From Oceanicoccus sagamiensis (lineage in GTDB: Bacteria > Pseudomonadota > Gammaproteobacteria > Pseudomonadales > Dasaniaceae), in contig NZ_CP019343.1 in the NCBI RefSeq assembly GCF_002117105.1, positions 1,984,001 through 2,048,000 of the forward strand: 64,000 nt of DNA. Reading direction: 5' to 3'. A model generated the notes under the pieces. It worked only from the letters and a program-made list of their open reading frames with translations, made no database searches and was not told where the DNA came from. Shown in pieces: positions 36,592 through 47,176 of the stretch. Numbering within the stretch: the first letter of the stretch is position 1; every line of letters starts with the position of its first letter. Both the position numbers and the translations under genes were made by a program.

Positions 36592-36655
36592 GTAGGGTGG
36601 ATTGTAATCCACCAAAACCTGGACGGCTAAAATGGTGGATTACAATCCACCCTAC
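36592..36655. repeat. Inverted pair of palindromic repeats overlapping the panD stop codon
   Basis: Two 23-bp arms (36592-36614 and 36633-36655) are perfect inverted copies of GTAGGGTGGATTGTAATCCA plus CCA. Each arm is itself a palindrome of the unit at 32573-32592. The right arm supplies the TAG stop codon of panD. The structure could fold into a strong hairpin in the mRNA between panD and dnaG. Confidence 0.9.
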
Positions 36656-37038
36656 GCGGTTTCGGGGGCGAAGGCGGCCTGTTCTTCGGTCAGGTCGCAG
36701 ACATAGCGGTTATTGCTGTCGACAAGGATCGCTTTGGGTTTAACCGGCTCCGTGGCCAGGGTAAAGGCGATAATAATCACTTCTTCACCGGGGCCAATCA
36801 GGTGTGAGGCTGCACCGTTAATGCCGATATAGCCGGTACCGCGCTTGCCTTCAATAATATACGTTTCCAGCCTGGCTCCGCTGGTATTGCTAACGACCAA
36901 TACTTTTTCGTTGGGCAATAAGCCCGCTAAATCCAGCAGATCAGCATCAATAGTAATGCTGCCGACATAGTCTAAATTGGCTTCGGTAATGGTGGCTTTG
37001 TGGATTTTGGACGACATAAAACTGCGCAGTTGCATCAC
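36652..37038 (-). CDS. panD: Aspartate 1-decarboxylase proenzyme
   Basis: About 127-128 residues. PanD makes beta-alanine for pantothenate and CoA. It self-cleaves at Gly-Ser to form a pyruvoyl group: the site is in [11 protein letters not shown]. Also visible are [10 protein letters not shown] at the start and the conserved [20 protein letters not shown]. Two ATG codons in a row are possible starts. It sits between yqeY and dnaG, which is unusual since panD commonly neighbours panC/panB. The stop codon falls inside a palindromic repeat. Confidence 0.92.
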   Translation of the reverse strand: MMQLRSFMSSKIHKATITEANLDYVGSITIDADLLDLAGLLPNEKVLVVSNTSGARLETYIIEGKRGTGYIGINGAASHLIGPGEEVIIIAFTLATEPVKPKAILVDSNNRYVCDLTEEQAAFAPETA

Positions 37039-37084
37039 TTGGTCCTGTTGATAAGTGGTGAAGAGCGGGTGGAGTTATGGGGTA

Positions 37085-37537
37085 TTAGGACAGTTGAGAT
37101 TTGATCAGTTTACTGACTTCGCCCATATCGGCGCGGCCTTGTAACTTGGGCTTAAGAATGCCCATCACCTTGCCCATATCTTTCATAGATTCGGCACCGG
37201 TGCCAGCAACCGCATCAGCAATCATGCTGGCGAGTTCTGCTTCGCTAAGTTGGGCGGGCAGAAAGTCTTGAATCACATTGATTTCAGCCACCTCGACGTC
37301 AGCCAACTCAGTGCGGCCAGCATCGGTGTACTGCTGGATTGAATCGCGACGTTGCTTGCACATTTTATCGAGCACAGCCAAAAGCCGCGCGTCATCGATA
37401 TCGATGCGCTCATCAACTTCAATACGTTTGATTTCGGCCTGGATGAGCCGGATGGTACCCAGGCGCTGCTTATCTTTGGCTCGCATTGCCGCTTTCATTT
37501 CGTCATGAATGCGGGCTTTTAGCGTTTGTTCTGTCAT
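37085..37537 (-). CDS. yqeY: GatB/YqeY domain protein
   Basis: A 150-residue protein of the YqeY family, homologous to the C-terminal tRNA-binding domain of GatB. Recognisable segments are IHDEMKAAMRAKDKQRLGTIRLI at the N-terminus and DMGKVMGILKPKLQGRADMGEVSKLIKSQL at the end. The exact role is not settled. It is consistently linked to rpsU and dnaG, as here, and is thought to assist tRNA-related processes. It lies 54 bases after rpsU and 46 bases before panD. Confidence 0.95.
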   Translation of the reverse strand: MTEQTLKARIHDEMKAAMRAKDKQRLGTIRLIQAEIKRIEVDERIDIDDARLLAVLDKMCKQRRDSIQQYTDAGRTELADVEVAEINVIQDFLPAQLSEAELASMIADAVAGTGAESMKDMGKVMGILKPKLQGRADMGEVSKLIKSQLS

Positions 37538-37591
37538 GGCTATAAAAGTCTCGGCAGAATAGTGATAAACAGCGGTAGCAGCAGCTATTGC

Positions 37592-37807
37592 TTAGTAAAG
37601 ACGCTGGTGCTTACGAGTTTCGCGAGATACTTTCTTAGCGTGACGCTTAACAGCAGCGGCGGCTTTACGCTTACGTACAGCTGTTGGCTTCTCGTAGAAT
37701 TCACGACGACGTACTTCAGCCAGAACACCGGCTTTTTCACAAGAGCGCTTAAAGCGACGTAGGGCGATATCGAATGGCTCGTTATCTTTTAATTTAACTG
37801 AAGGCAT
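37592..37807 (-). CDS. rpsU: 30S ribosomal protein S21
   Basis: A 71-residue, very basic protein matching S21 throughout: [27 protein letters not shown], then [28 protein letters not shown]. It binds the platform of the small subunit near the anti-Shine-Dalgarno region. It is the first gene of the rpsU-yqeY-panD-dnaG-rpoD operon and diverges from tsaD across 228 bases that must hold both promoters. Confidence 0.98.
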   Translation of the reverse strand: MPSVKLKDNEPFDIALRRFKRSCEKAGVLAEVRRREFYEKPTAVRKRKAAAAVKRHAKKVSRETRKHQRLY

Positions 37808-38035
37808 TTACCCTTCCTTTAACTGGTTAATAAAATAGGTTGTTACGGTCAGTTTATCGCCATTTGACGGGCACCAATCGCAAGGGGCGGGCATTGTAAA
37901 CGGTTGATCGGTAAATTGCAAAGCTCTGTACGGGCTAATTTAAGGGGTATTTTGTCACCGTTTTGCTGGTCTGGCGGGGTGTCAGCCAGTATTATGCGCG
38001 GCTACTATCACTGTATCCAATAAAATACGCTCAGC

Positions 38036-39067
38036 ATGCTAATTCTCGGTATAGAAACATCCTGTGATGAAACCGGTATCGCGCTCTATGACAGTGAGCG
38101 GGGCCTGTTGGCGGAAGCCTTATACAGCCAAATTGAGCTGCATACCGAGTATGGTGGGGTCGTACCTGAGCTGGCGTCGCGGGACCATATTCGCAAAACT
38201 CTGCCTTTAATTGAACAAGTGTTGGCTGAAGCCGGTTGTCAGCGGCAGGATATAGCGGGGGTAGCCTATACCTCAGGCCCCGGCCTGGTGGGGGCATTGA
38301 TGGTGGGAGCCATGATTGGCCGCTCACTGGCCTATGCGCTGAATATTCCCGGTATTGGTGTTCATCATATGGAAGGGCATTTACTGGCCCCCATGCTGGA
38401 AGATAATCCGCCAGACTTCCCCTTTGTCGCTCTATTAGTCTCTGGCGGCCACACCCAGCTGGTCAGAGTGGATGGTATTGGTCAGTACCAGCTATTGGGT
38501 GAGTCTTTAGATGACGCCGCAGGTGAAGCCTTTGATAAAACCGCGAAAATGCTAAAGCTGCCCTATCCAGGGGGGCCTCAGGTTGCCAAACTGGCTGAAT
38601 CCGGTGAGCCTGGCCGTTTTACCTTCCCGCGCCCTATGGTTAAGCACCCCGGCCTGGATTTTAGTTTTAGCGGCTTGAAGACCTATACCCTGAATACCGT
38701 CCATGAGCATGCTAATCAAGAGGGGGTAGTTGATGAGCAAACCCGCGCAGATATCGCCCATGCATTCCAGCGCGCTGTGGTTGAAACCCTGGTGATCAAG
38801 TGCAAGCGAGCTTTAAAGCAGGAGTCGCTGTCCCAGTTGGTGATGGCGGGAGGTGTCAGTGCTAATAGGGAGCTGAGAGTTGGGCTGGAACAGGCCCTGG
38901 CTAAAATTAATGCGCAAGTTTTTTATGCCCGTCCGGAGTTTTGTACCGATAATGGCGCTATGATTGCCTATGCTGGCTGCCAGCGACTATTGGCAGGGCA
39001 GGGTGATACGTTGTCAGTTATTGCGACACCTCGCTGGCCAATGGATCAGTTGCTGGCCTTAACATAG
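38036..39067 (+). CDS. tsaD: tRNA N6-adenosine threonylcarbamoyltransferase TsaD
   Basis: A 343-residue ASKHA-fold enzyme that transfers the threonylcarbamoyl group to A37 of ANN-decoding tRNAs, with TsaB/TsaE. Seen: [14 protein letters not shown] at the N-terminus, the metal-binding HMEGH (H111 and H115, same numbering as in E. coli), the phosphate-binding [11 protein letters not shown], and [13 protein letters not shown]. The C-terminal [13 protein letters not shown] carries the conserved aspartate. It diverges from rpsU, the classical arrangement. Confidence 0.97.
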   Translation: MLILGIETSCDETGIALYDSERGLLAEALYSQIELHTEYGGVVPELASRDHIRKTLPLIEQVLAEAGCQRQDIAGVAYTSGPGLVGALMVGAMIGRSLAYALNIPGIGVHHMEGHLLAPMLEDNPPDFPFVALLVSGGHTQLVRVDGIGQYQLLGESLDDAAGEAFDKTAKMLKLPYPGGPQVAKLAESGEPGRFTFPRPMVKHPGLDFSFSGLKTYTLNTVHEHANQEGVVDEQTRADIAHAFQRAVVETLVIKCKRALKQESLSQLVMAGGVSANRELRVGLEQALAKINAQVFYARPEFCTDNGAMIAYAGCQRLLAGQGDTLSVIATPRWPMDQLLALT

Positions 39068-39134
39068 AGTTGAACCGCAGGCTTGAATGCGCCGTAAGGT
39101 AATAATAATTCAATAAATTTTAGGAATCAGCTTG

Positions 39135-39491
39135 ATGGATATTGTGTATATTCGGGATTTAAAAATTGAAACAGTTATCGGCATTTATGACTGGGAGCGG
39201 GAGATTAAGCAAACAGTGAGTCTCGATTTGGAAATGGCCCACGATATTCGCCGCGCCGCAGAGACTGACGATATTGCCGACACCTTAAACTATAAAGCCG
39301 TTGCCAAACGTTTAATTTCTTTTATTGGTGACAGCGAATTTTTATTAGTAGAAACCATGGCAGAGCGCTGTGCAGAGATTGTACGCACGGAGTTTTCAGT
39401 GCCCTGGTTAAAACTACGCCTAAGCAAGCCAGGAGCCGTGCGGGGTTCACAGGATGTCGGAGTTATTATTGAGCGCGGCGAAAAAACCTAA
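39135..39491 (+). CDS. folB: Dihydroneopterin aldolase
   Basis: A 118-residue folate-pathway enzyme converting dihydroneopterin to hydroxymethyl-dihydropterin. The pattern IVYIRDLKIETVIGIYDWER at the N-terminus, the catalytic-region lysine in LNYKAVAKRL, LVETMAERCAE and the C-terminal LRLSKPGAVRGSQDVGVIIER are as expected. ATG 39135 is preferred to the adjacent TTG at 39132. It is 15 bases upstream of folK and clearly in the same operon. plsY, which often lies between tsaD and folB, is absent. Confidence 0.95.
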   Translation: MDIVYIRDLKIETVIGIYDWEREIKQTVSLDLEMAHDIRRAAETDDIADTLNYKAVAKRLISFIGDSEFLLVETMAERCAEIVRTEFSVPWLKLRLSKPGAVRGSQDVGVIIERGEKT

Positions 39492-39506
39492 AGACTGGAG
39501 AACAGA

Positions 39507-40022
39507 GTGGCACAAGTTTATCTGAGTATCGGTAGTAATATTGATCGCTATCAACATATTAGCGCGTCGCTGGATGCGCTGGATAAACATTTTGACGGTA
39601 TGACCATTTCGCCTGTGTATGAAAGCGAAGCGGTGGGTTTTGAGGGGGATAATTTCCTTAATCTGGTGGTGGGTTTTTATTGTCACCTTAGTGTGGGGGA
39701 CTTAGCCAGAGAGCTACGCGATATAGAGCACGATAATGGCCGCCGTCGCGATGGCCCTAAATTTGGCCCGCGTACATTGGATATCGATATTCTAACCTAC
39801 GGTGATGAGGTGGGTGTTGTTGACGGTGTTGAGTTGCCACGGGATGAGATTGTTAAAAATGCCTTTGTGCTATTGCCACTGTTTGATATCGCGCCAGAAG
39901 ATACTCACCCCGAGTCTCATAAAAGTTATGCTGAGTTATGGCAGAACTATGATCAAGCAAGCCAAAAGTTATGGTCGGTAGATTTTGAATGGCGCGGCGA
40001 GAAAATCTCTGTTCACGCCTGA
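39507..40022 (+). CDS. folK: 2-amino-4-hydroxy-6-hydroxymethyldihydropteridine pyrophosphokinase
   Basis: A 171-residue HPPK with a GTG start after a GGAGAACAG site. Signatures: YLSIGSNIDRYQHI, PVYESEAVG, the ATP/pterin site RRRDGPKFGPRTLDIDIL with the two metal-binding aspartates, and LPRDEIVKNAFVLLPL. It acts directly after FolB in folate synthesis. It converges with the folM-like gene on the minus strand. Confidence 0.95.
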   Translation: MAQVYLSIGSNIDRYQHISASLDALDKHFDGMTISPVYESEAVGFEGDNFLNLVVGFYCHLSVGDLARELRDIEHDNGRRRDGPKFGPRTLDIDILTYGDEVGVVDGVELPRDEIVKNAFVLLPLFDIAPEDTHPESHKSYAELWQNYDQASQKLWSVDFEWRGEKISVHA

Positions 40023-40053
40023 TTTTTTCCTGATGCTCTAATAAGGTGGCTCG

Positions 40054-40800
40054 TTACATATTTAACGAGCGGCCACCATCTACAGCAATAATTTGCCCAG
40101 TGATATAAGGCGCATCATTCACTAAGAATGCAACGGTCTTGGCAATATCGCTCACATCCCCAATTTTTTGCATCGGTACTTTGTTCAGTATGGATGATTT
40201 GTCATTAGGGTCCAATTCCTGTTCCGGCCACAATATAGCGCCGGGAGAAACACCGTTGACCCTAACCGCAGGAGCCATTTCTTTGGCCAGAGTTTTTGTC
40301 ATCATAGCAACGCTGGCTTTTGCCATGGAGTAGATTGTATGATCCGCCATGGGCTTTTCACTATGAATATCGACCAGATTAACAATGCAGCCCTGCCGCT
40401 GACTTAGAGTAGGTGTTAGTGTCTGGCTAAGAAAAAACGGCCCTTTAACATTGCTATCAAACAAAGCATTCCAATCCTCTTCGGTCGATGTGTTAAGGGG
40501 GGTGGGGTAAAAAGTGGAGGCATTATTAATTAATGCATCAATATGCCCCCAGTGTTTTTCTGCGGCAATAGCCAAAGCTAGTACGTCATTGCTGTTGGTC
40601 AGGTCTGCCTTAATGCAGTGCGCTGAACCGCTGCGCTGCTGGTTAAGCTGATCAGCCAGTTCTTCGGCGGGCTGGGAGGATGAGCGATAGTGAATAATAA
40701 TATTAAAGCCAGCACCATGGAGTGTTTTACAAATTTCTGCGCCTATCCGTTGGGCGGCACCGGTAACTAAAGCAACCCGTTGTGTGGTCTGTTCGCTCAT
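40054..40800 (-). CDS. SDR-family pteridine reductase (FolM-like)
   Basis: A 248-residue short-chain dehydrogenase. The cofactor loop is [10 protein letters not shown], with HYRSSS following the second strand, which indicates NADPH preference. NNAST and the catalytic YSMAKAS (Y-x-x-x-K) are present. The C-terminal [16 protein letters not shown] is normal. The TGAAQRIG start and the location beside folB/folK point to dihydromonapterin or pteridine reduction. Its start overlaps the end of cca by 4 bases. Confidence 0.85.
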   Translation of the reverse strand: MSEQTTQRVALVTGAAQRIGAEICKTLHGAGFNIIIHYRSSSQPAEELADQLNQQRSGSAHCIKADLTNSNDVLALAIAAEKHWGHIDALINNASTFYPTPLNTSTEEDWNALFDSNVKGPFFLSQTLTPTLSQRQGCIVNLVDIHSEKPMADHTIYSMAKASVAMMTKTLAKEMAPAVRVNGVSPGAILWPEQELDPNDKSSILNKVPMQKIGDVSDIAKTVAFLVNDAPYITGQIIAVDGGRSLNM

Positions 40801-41897
40801 TCTTTATCCGTTGTTGTCAGTAATTGATGAATCGCTTCAAGGCGCAGGCTATATAAGGCTTTGGCGATAGCTTTACCTTTCAGGCCTTGTTTGGCCAGTT
40901 CGCCAGCGTTGATGGCTTTGCAGGCTATAAAGGCATCACGTAGTTGTTGTGTTGTACGCGGTGAATCAAACTTAAGTTCACAGCATTGCAGAAAATGTTC
41001 AAAGCGCTGTTCGCGCCGAAAGGGGTCAAGTTGTTCGAGGGTGTCCAGTAATACTTCCGCGCGGTTCACTATTTCAGAATCATATTGTTGGTGGCGGGCT
41101 AGCAGCATAGCCAGTTCTTTATATTCTTTGGGCGCTTTGATTTTTTCACAGAGTGTCTCTGCGCTATGAGTATCAAGTTGGCTTAGCAATAGGGCAAAGC
41201 GGGTAAGGCTAAGTTTATGTTCGCTGGCTTTTTGTACGATTGAAAACTGCTCAGCAGTGAGCAGGGAGAGCTCAGGCATCAACTTGTCCAGCGCCTTGGT
41301 CTGTTGCAGCGCTATAAAAAATTGCTGCGGTGATTGCTCCCTCAGTGCTTTTTCCATTTCTTTCCAAACTCTTTCGGCAGGCAATGCAAGCAGTTCATCG
41401 CCAGTGCTAATGGTTTGCATTAGCTGCAATGTCTCGTCAGCAATCTGAAAGCCTAAATAATGATAGCGGGCATAAAAGCGGGCGATGCGTAAAACGCGTA
41501 ATGGGTCTTCAATAAATGCGGCTGAAACATGCCGTAAATATTTTTTCTCAAGGTCGCGCTGGCCACCATAGGGGTCGATAATACTGCCGTCGTTATCCTC
41601 CGCCATGGCATTAATAGTTAGGTCTCGCCGGATAAGGTCTTCTTCAAGGGTAACATCGGGGCTGGCATAACAATCAAAGCCGGTATAGCCCGGGCCTGAT
41701 TTACGTTCGGTTCTGGCAAGGGCGTATTCTTCTTTGGTCTCAGGGTGAAGAAAAACCGGGAAGTCTTTGCCCACGGCTTGGTAGCCCTGAGAAAGCAGGT
41801 CTTCAGGGGTTGCACCCACGACGACCCAGTCGTGTTCATGATAAGGCACACCTAATAACTTATCCCTAACGGCGCCGCCAACCAAATACGTTTTCAT
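40797..41897 (-). CDS. cca: CCA tRNA nucleotidyltransferase
   Basis: A 366-residue class II enzyme that adds or repairs the 3' CCA of tRNAs. ATG 41897 gives the canonical [16 protein letters not shown] start. The metal-binding pair is in EHDWVVVG (D-x-x-V form), and [12 protein letters not shown] and [15 protein letters not shown] follow. The C-terminal HD phosphohydrolase domain of E. coli Cca (412 residues) appears to be missing or reduced. It is translationally coupled to the folM-like gene. Confidence 0.93.
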   Translation of the reverse strand: MKTYLVGGAVRDKLLGVPYHEHDWVVVGATPEDLLSQGYQAVGKDFPVFLHPETKEEYALARTERKSGPGYTGFDCYASPDVTLEEDLIRRDLTINAMAEDNDGSIIDPYGGQRDLEKKYLRHVSAAFIEDPLRVLRIARFYARYHYLGFQIADETLQLMQTISTGDELLALPAERVWKEMEKALREQSPQQFFIALQQTKALDKLMPELSLLTAEQFSIVQKASEHKLSLTRFALLLSQLDTHSAETLCEKIKAPKEYKELAMLLARHQQYDSEIVNRAEVLLDTLEQLDPFRREQRFEHFLQCCELKFDSPRTTQQLRDAFIACKAINAGELAKQGLKGKAIAKALYSLRLEAIHQLLTTTDKE

Positions 41898-41957
41898 AGA
41901 CCTGCAAATCATTGTTGAAGTTGTTAGGGATTATAGCAGGAGTTGGATGCTGCACGC

Positions 41958-43499
41958 TTATTGGTTTTCGGGGTCGGGGTAGTCATCAATATCCGGGCAG
42001 TGGTAGCTGTTAACGACCTTGCCCGCTTGAATAGAGTCCAGTTGAATATCAAAGCCCCATAGGCGATGCAGATGCTTTAAGGTCTCCTGACTATCGTCGT
42101 TCAGCGGTTTGCGATTATGTTGTTGGTGTTCCAGGCGCATAGAGCGGTCACCGCGAATATCGATATGGGTAATTTGGATATTGGGTTCCTTATCCCCGAT
42201 ATTATATTGACCGGCTAACTGTTCCCTAATAATTGGGTAACCACTGTCATTATGAATGGCCATAATCTCAATTTCGGAGCGGCTATCATCATCCAATGCA
42301 CAGAATAATTTAAGGTCACGTATCACTTTAGGGGAAAGAAACTGTTGGATAAAACTTTCATCCTTAAAATTACGCATGGCAAATTGCAGGGTTTCCTGCC
42401 AGTTAGAACCGGCAAAATCCGGGAACCAGCGCCGGTCTTCATCGGTGGGGTTTTCACAGATACGGCGTATATCTATCATCATGGCAAAGCCCAGCGTATA
42501 GGGGTTGATACCACTGTAATAGGGGCTGTCAAAATCCGGTTGAAAGATAACACTGGTATGTGACTGCAAAAACTCCATCATAAATCCATCGGTCACTAAA
42601 TGCCGGTCATACATTTCATTTAGTAGGGTGTAATGCCAAAAACAAGCCCAACCTTCATTCATTACCTGAGTCTGGCGTTGAGGATAAAAATACTGGGCGA
42701 CTTTGCGAACAATGCGTAATATTTCACGGTGCCATGGCTCCAGCAACGGTGCATTTTTCTCCAAAAAATATAACAGATTTTCCTGGGGTTCCGCTGGAAA
42801 AGGAGAGAGTTGGTCTTTTCCGGGTTCGGTCTTGGTGACAGGAATAGTGCGCCAGAGGTCATTGACCTGCTGCTGCAATAAGACTTCGCGCTCCTGTTGT
42901 CTTTGCATCTCCTTGGTGGCTGAAATAGGGTGCGGCCTTTTGTAACGGTCGACACCGTAATTCATCAGGGCGTGGCAGGAGTCCAGTATCTTCTCAACGG
43001 CATCAACGCCATGGCGCTCTTCACATTTGGCAATATAGTTTCTGGCAAACACCAAATAATCAATAATAGAGTCAGCTTCTGTCCAGGTGCGGAATAAATA
43101 GTTACCTTTAAAAAAAGAATTATGGCCATAGCAGGCATGGGCAATGACTAACGCCTGCATAGTCATGGTGTTCTCTTCCATAAGGTAGGCAATGCAGGGG
43201 TTGGAGTTAATGACGATTTCATAGGCCAGGCCCATTTGACCGCGACTGTAATTATTTTCTATACCCAGAAAATGCTTGCCATAGGACCAGTGATGGTAAA
43301 ACAGGGGCATACCGGAGGATGAGTAGGCATCCATCATTTGTTCTGAATTAATAATCTCTATTTGGTTGGGGTAAGTATCCAGCCCAAATTCTTGAGCGAT
43401 ACCGGCAATCACCTCGTCATACTGTTGGATCAGCTCAAAGGTCCAGTCTGAGCCGGTAGAGATCGGTTGTTGTGGTTGCTGGCGCTGTGATTGATTCAT
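41958..43499 (-). CDS. SpoVR-family protein (YcgB)
   Basis: A 513-residue protein matching the SpoVR/YcgB family: [22 protein letters not shown], the HHWSYGKHF and [31 protein letters not shown] segments, and [18 protein letters not shown] are hallmarks. The function is unresolved. Its gene is almost always linked to yeaH and prkA, as here. The start overlaps the yeaH stop by 4 bases, so the two are coupled. Confidence 0.95.
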   Translation of the reverse strand: MNQSQRQQPQQPISTGSDWTFELIQQYDEVIAGIAQEFGLDTYPNQIEIINSEQMMDAYSSSGMPLFYHHWSYGKHFLGIENNYSRGQMGLAYEIVINSNPCIAYLMEENTMTMQALVIAHACYGHNSFFKGNYLFRTWTEADSIIDYLVFARNYIAKCEERHGVDAVEKILDSCHALMNYGVDRYKRPHPISATKEMQRQQEREVLLQQQVNDLWRTIPVTKTEPGKDQLSPFPAEPQENLLYFLEKNAPLLEPWHREILRIVRKVAQYFYPQRQTQVMNEGWACFWHYTLLNEMYDRHLVTDGFMMEFLQSHTSVIFQPDFDSPYYSGINPYTLGFAMMIDIRRICENPTDEDRRWFPDFAGSNWQETLQFAMRNFKDESFIQQFLSPKVIRDLKLFCALDDDSRSEIEIMAIHNDSGYPIIREQLAGQYNIGDKEPNIQITHIDIRGDRSMRLEHQQHNRKPLNDDSQETLKHLHRLWGFDIQLDSIQAGKVVNSYHCPDIDDYPDPENQ

Positions 43500-44761
43500 G
43501 CGGGCCTCCGCTGGAATAAATCCCGGAACACCGGGTAGATATCGGCGGGTTGGATAATTTGCTGAATAGCAAAGGTCTCTTCAAAGTGTGATTGCACCTG
43601 CTCATATTCATGCCACAGTGATTGATGCTCTCTGGGGGAAATTTCCACATAAGAGAAATGTTGGGTGTGGGGCATTATCTCGTTCACTAATAAGTCATAG
43701 CATTTACTGGAATCGTTATCCCAGTTATCACCGTCGGATGCCTGTGCGCCATAGATATTCCATTCTGAGGTAGGGTAGCGGGCCTGCATAATGGTTTTCA
43801 TTAACGATAATGCGCTGGAGACAATAGTGCCGCCGGTTTCTCTGGAGTAAAAAAAGGCTTCTTCGTCAACTTCAGTCGCGCTGGTATGATGACGAATAAA
43901 CACCACGTCGGTGCGGTCATAATTACGCTGTAAAAAAAGATACAACAGAATAAAAAATCGCTTGGCCATATCTTTGGTGGACTGATTCATAGAGCCTGAT
44001 ACATCCATAATGCAGAACATAACCGCCTTGGAGGTAGGCTGTGGCTCTTTAACAGTCAGGTTGTATTTAATATCAAAGGTATCCAGAAAAGGAATGCGCT
44101 TGAGCTTGATGTTTAAGTGTTCAATCTGCTCTCTTAAAGATTGGATTTTATCGCTCTGCTGAGGTGCCTCTTCCAATAGTTGCTCCAGCTCTTGTTGCAG
44201 TTGTGCTACTTTCTTTTTCGAGGGCGAGCCCAGAGCAATCCGTCGGGCGTTGGCTGCCCTGAGGGATCTGACAATATTAATTTGGTTGGGGGTGCCGACA
44301 GTCGAATAGCCAGCCCTTTTATATTTAAAGCTATCTGACCCTGCCAGCTGTCTTTTCACCAGGTTAGGGAGTTCAAGATCATCAAACATAAACTCCAAAA
44401 ACTCATCCTGAGTAATCTGAAAGGCAAATTCATCCAAACCTTCGCCCGTATTACTGGCCTTGCTACCACCCGCTCCGCCACCGCCTTGAGGTCGAGGTAT
44501 TTTATCGCCCTGAACAAACTCCTTATTACCGGGGTGGATGGTGGTACGTTTGCCGCCAGGGCTATGCCCAAAGGAGGGTTCCTGGATGTCGTCACTGGGG
44601 ATGGTGATCTGCTCACCGTTTTCTATATCGGTAATAGAGCGGGAGCTAACGGCATCGGCCACCGCTTTTTTAATATGCTTTTTATAACGGCGAATAAAAC
44701 GTTGGCGATTAACAGCGCTTTTGTTTTTGGCATTGAGACGTCTATCAATCAGATAACTCAA
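43496..44761 (-). CDS. YeaH/DUF444 family protein with VWA-like domain
   Basis: A 421-residue protein. It has the DUF444 N-terminus ([27 protein letters not shown]), a glycine-rich linker ([14 protein letters not shown]) and a von Willebrand A-like region with a MIDAS-type motif in [19 protein letters not shown]. It works with the PrkA kinase under nitrogen starvation and stress in E. coli. The gene lies between prkA and spoVR in one operon. Confidence 0.95.
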   Translation of the reverse strand: MSYLIDRRLNAKNKSAVNRQRFIRRYKKHIKKAVADAVSSRSITDIENGEQITIPSDDIQEPSFGHSPGGKRTTIHPGNKEFVQGDKIPRPQGGGGAGGSKASNTGEGLDEFAFQITQDEFLEFMFDDLELPNLVKRQLAGSDSFKYKRAGYSTVGTPNQINIVRSLRAANARRIALGSPSKKKVAQLQQELEQLLEEAPQQSDKIQSLREQIEHLNIKLKRIPFLDTFDIKYNLTVKEPQPTSKAVMFCIMDVSGSMNQSTKDMAKRFFILLYLFLQRNYDRTDVVFIRHHTSATEVDEEAFFYSRETGGTIVSSALSLMKTIMQARYPTSEWNIYGAQASDGDNWDNDSSKCYDLLVNEIMPHTQHFSYVEISPREHQSLWHEYEQVQSHFEETFAIQQIIQPADIYPVFRDLFQRRPA

Positions 44762-44816
44762 AGTCTCGCTCCTGTGGCTACATAATGAATTAAAGCCTTT
44801 TGTTAGACAGTAGTGC

Positions 44817-46739
44817 TTATTGAGATTTTCGTACTCGTAAGTACCATTCGGATAAAAGTCTGACCTGTTTTTCGGTATAGCCCCGTTCTACCATTCGAGA
44901 GACAAAGTCGGTATGTTTCTTCTGGTCATCGGCGGAGGCTTTGGCATTAAAGGAAATAACCGGCAGTAAATCTTCGGTATTGGAGAACATCTTTTTCTCA
45001 ATCACCGTGCGAAGTTTTTCGTAGCTGCTCCAGTTGGGGTTTTTGCCATCATTATTTGCTCTGGCCCTAAGCACAAAGTTGACGATTTCATTGCGGAAGT
45101 CTTTCGGGTTGGATATTCCCGCGGGCTTCTCGATTTTTTCCAGTTCTTCATTGATGGCAGGGCGGTCGAGAATTTCCCCGGTTTCAGGGTCGCGGTATTC
45201 CTGGTCCTGAATCCAAAAATCGGCATAGGTCACATAGCGGTCAAAAATATTTTGCCCGTATTCAGAGTAGGACTCCAGATACGCTGTCTGTATTTCTTTG
45301 CCGATAAATTCGACATACCGTGGTGCCAGATATTCTTTAATGACATTCAGATAGCGTTCCGCTAACTCAGGCTGAAATTGTTCCTGTTCTATTTGTTGCT
45401 CTAGTACATAGAGTAAATGCACGGGGTTGGCCGCAACTTCAGTGGGGTCAAAATTAAATACCTTGGCCAAAATCTTAAACGCAAAGCGGGTGGAAAGCCC
45501 ATTCATGCCCTCATTTACACCGGCGTTATCATGGTATTCCTGCATGCTTTTGGCCTTAGGGTCGGTATCCTTTAGGCTCTCGCCATCATAGACTCGCATT
45601 TTAGAAAAGATATTGGAGTTCTCCGGTTCGATCAGGCGTGACAACACCGTGAACTGGCCTAACATTTTAACGGTGTCGGGTGCGCATGGCGCATGGGCTA
45701 GTGAGCTATTTTGTAACAGTTTTTCATAGATTCTGATTTCTTCAGAAACCCGCAGGCAATAGGGCACTTTGACAATATAAACACGGTCAATAAACGCTTC
45801 GTTGTTTTTATTGTTTTTAAAAGACTGCCACTCCGACTCATTGGAGTGGGCCAGAATAATTCCATCAAAGGGGATCGCGCTTAAACCTTCGGTGCTATTG
45901 TAGTTACCTTCCTGAGTGGCGGTGAGTAAGGGGTGCAGCACTTTTATCGGCGCCTTAAACATCTCTACAAATTCCATAATGCCCTGATTGGCGCGACATA
46001 GCCCGCCCGAAAAACTATAAGCATCGGGGTCGTTCTGGGGAAATTCTTCCAGTTGGCGAATATCAACCTTGCCCACCAGAGAAGAAATATCCTGATTGTT
46101 TTCATCGCCGGGTTCAGTCTTTGTAATGGCAATTTGGTCCAGACGTGAAGGGTAGATTTTAACGACTTTAAACTGAGTAATATCACCATTGTATTCATGC
46201 AGGCGTTTAACCGCCCAGGGGGACATAATGGTGCCGAGATAGCGCTCTGGAATACCGTAGTCTTCTTGCAATATTTGGGCGTCTTCTGCGGGGTCAAATA
46301 GCCCTAAAGGAGACTCAAAAACCGGCGAGCCTTTGAGGCAGTAGATTGGCTCTTTTTCCATAAGGGCCTTTAGTTTTTCTGCCAGTGAAGACTTGCCACC
46401 ACCCACCGGGCCCAACAGATATAGTATTTGTTTGTTTTCTTCCAGCCCTTGGGCCGCATGACGAAAATAGGCCACAATATTTTCTATGGCTTCTTCCATG
46501 CCATAAAATTCACTAAACACTTTATAACGTTTAATAATTTTATTAGAAAAAATTCGACTAAGGCGGGGGTCCGTTGCCGTATCAATCATTTCCGGCTCGC
46601 CAATAGCGGCGAGTAATCGTTCGGAGGCGTTGGCATAGGTGTTGGGGTTGTCTTTACACAGCTGCAGATATTCTTGAAGAGTGATTTCTTCTTGCTGTGT
46701 GGATGCATAGCGGTTTTGAAAGTGATTAAATATTCCCAT
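44817..46739 (-). CDS. PrkA family serine protein kinase / AAA+ protein (YeaG)
   Basis: A 640-residue protein. The AAA+ Walker A is GPVGGGKS (residues 110-117), with a PrkA-type N-terminus ([23 protein letters not shown]). [22 protein letters not shown] and [12 protein letters not shown] are conserved core segments. The C-terminal domain is distantly kinase-like. In E. coli the homologue (YeaG) responds to nitrogen starvation and sustained stress. It is the first gene of the prkA-yeaH-spoVR operon. Confidence 0.95.
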   Translation of the reverse strand: MGIFNHFQNRYASTQQEEITLQEYLQLCKDNPNTYANASERLLAAIGEPEMIDTATDPRLSRIFSNKIIKRYKVFSEFYGMEEAIENIVAYFRHAAQGLEENKQILYLLGPVGGGKSSLAEKLKALMEKEPIYCLKGSPVFESPLGLFDPAEDAQILQEDYGIPERYLGTIMSPWAVKRLHEYNGDITQFKVVKIYPSRLDQIAITKTEPGDENNQDISSLVGKVDIRQLEEFPQNDPDAYSFSGGLCRANQGIMEFVEMFKAPIKVLHPLLTATQEGNYNSTEGLSAIPFDGIILAHSNESEWQSFKNNKNNEAFIDRVYIVKVPYCLRVSEEIRIYEKLLQNSSLAHAPCAPDTVKMLGQFTVLSRLIEPENSNIFSKMRVYDGESLKDTDPKAKSMQEYHDNAGVNEGMNGLSTRFAFKILAKVFNFDPTEVAANPVHLLYVLEQQIEQEQFQPELAERYLNVIKEYLAPRYVEFIGKEIQTAYLESYSEYGQNIFDRYVTYADFWIQDQEYRDPETGEILDRPAINEELEKIEKPAGISNPKDFRNEIVNFVLRARANNDGKNPNWSSYEKLRTVIEKKMFSNTEDLLPVISFNAKASADDQKKHTDFVSRMVERGYTEKQVRLLSEWYLRVRKSQ

Positions 46740-47176
46740 GGCAGTTAGTATCTCCTTACAGTAAATCAGTGGTTACATTTAGTAGCTGACAACAAGTAAA
46801 AACTAACAATAAAAATGTATAACGGGTTGTAGATAACAGCTTCAAGAAAAGTAAAAGAAGCCCGAAAATAATTTTCTTGTGTTTATCATAGCGTCTATGG
46901 ATAGACCGCGCGATGGGTTTTTTGTTTTATCGTTTTTGAGTGTTTTCAGTCCTTTGCAAAATTTGGTTTGCTTAGTTTTTGATCGTTGTGGCATAAGGAA
47001 TTGTTTAATAAACAAAAAACTGGATAGATTATTTTTTTATAACAGAGCGCTGTGTGGATTTGTCGCAAATGCAAGGCATAGTCGATGCCAGACTTTTTGA
47101 TTTTTAATGGTTAATTCGTTTAAAGGAGGCGTTTTATATAAATAAAAAATTTAAGGGCTGTCGTTCTATGACGACA
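46740..47176. other. Intergenic region between prkA and apaH
   Basis: 437 AT-rich bases with no credible gene. They should carry the promoter of the prkA operon (minus strand) on the left. The apaH gene ends at the other side, so its terminator may also lie here. Confidence 0.5.

Noticed and set aside
43496..46739. SpoVR/PrkA taken as evidence for a spore-former
   Set aside because: The prkA-yeaH-spoVR trio is widespread in non-sporulating proteobacteria, and all flanking genes are gammaproteobacterial.
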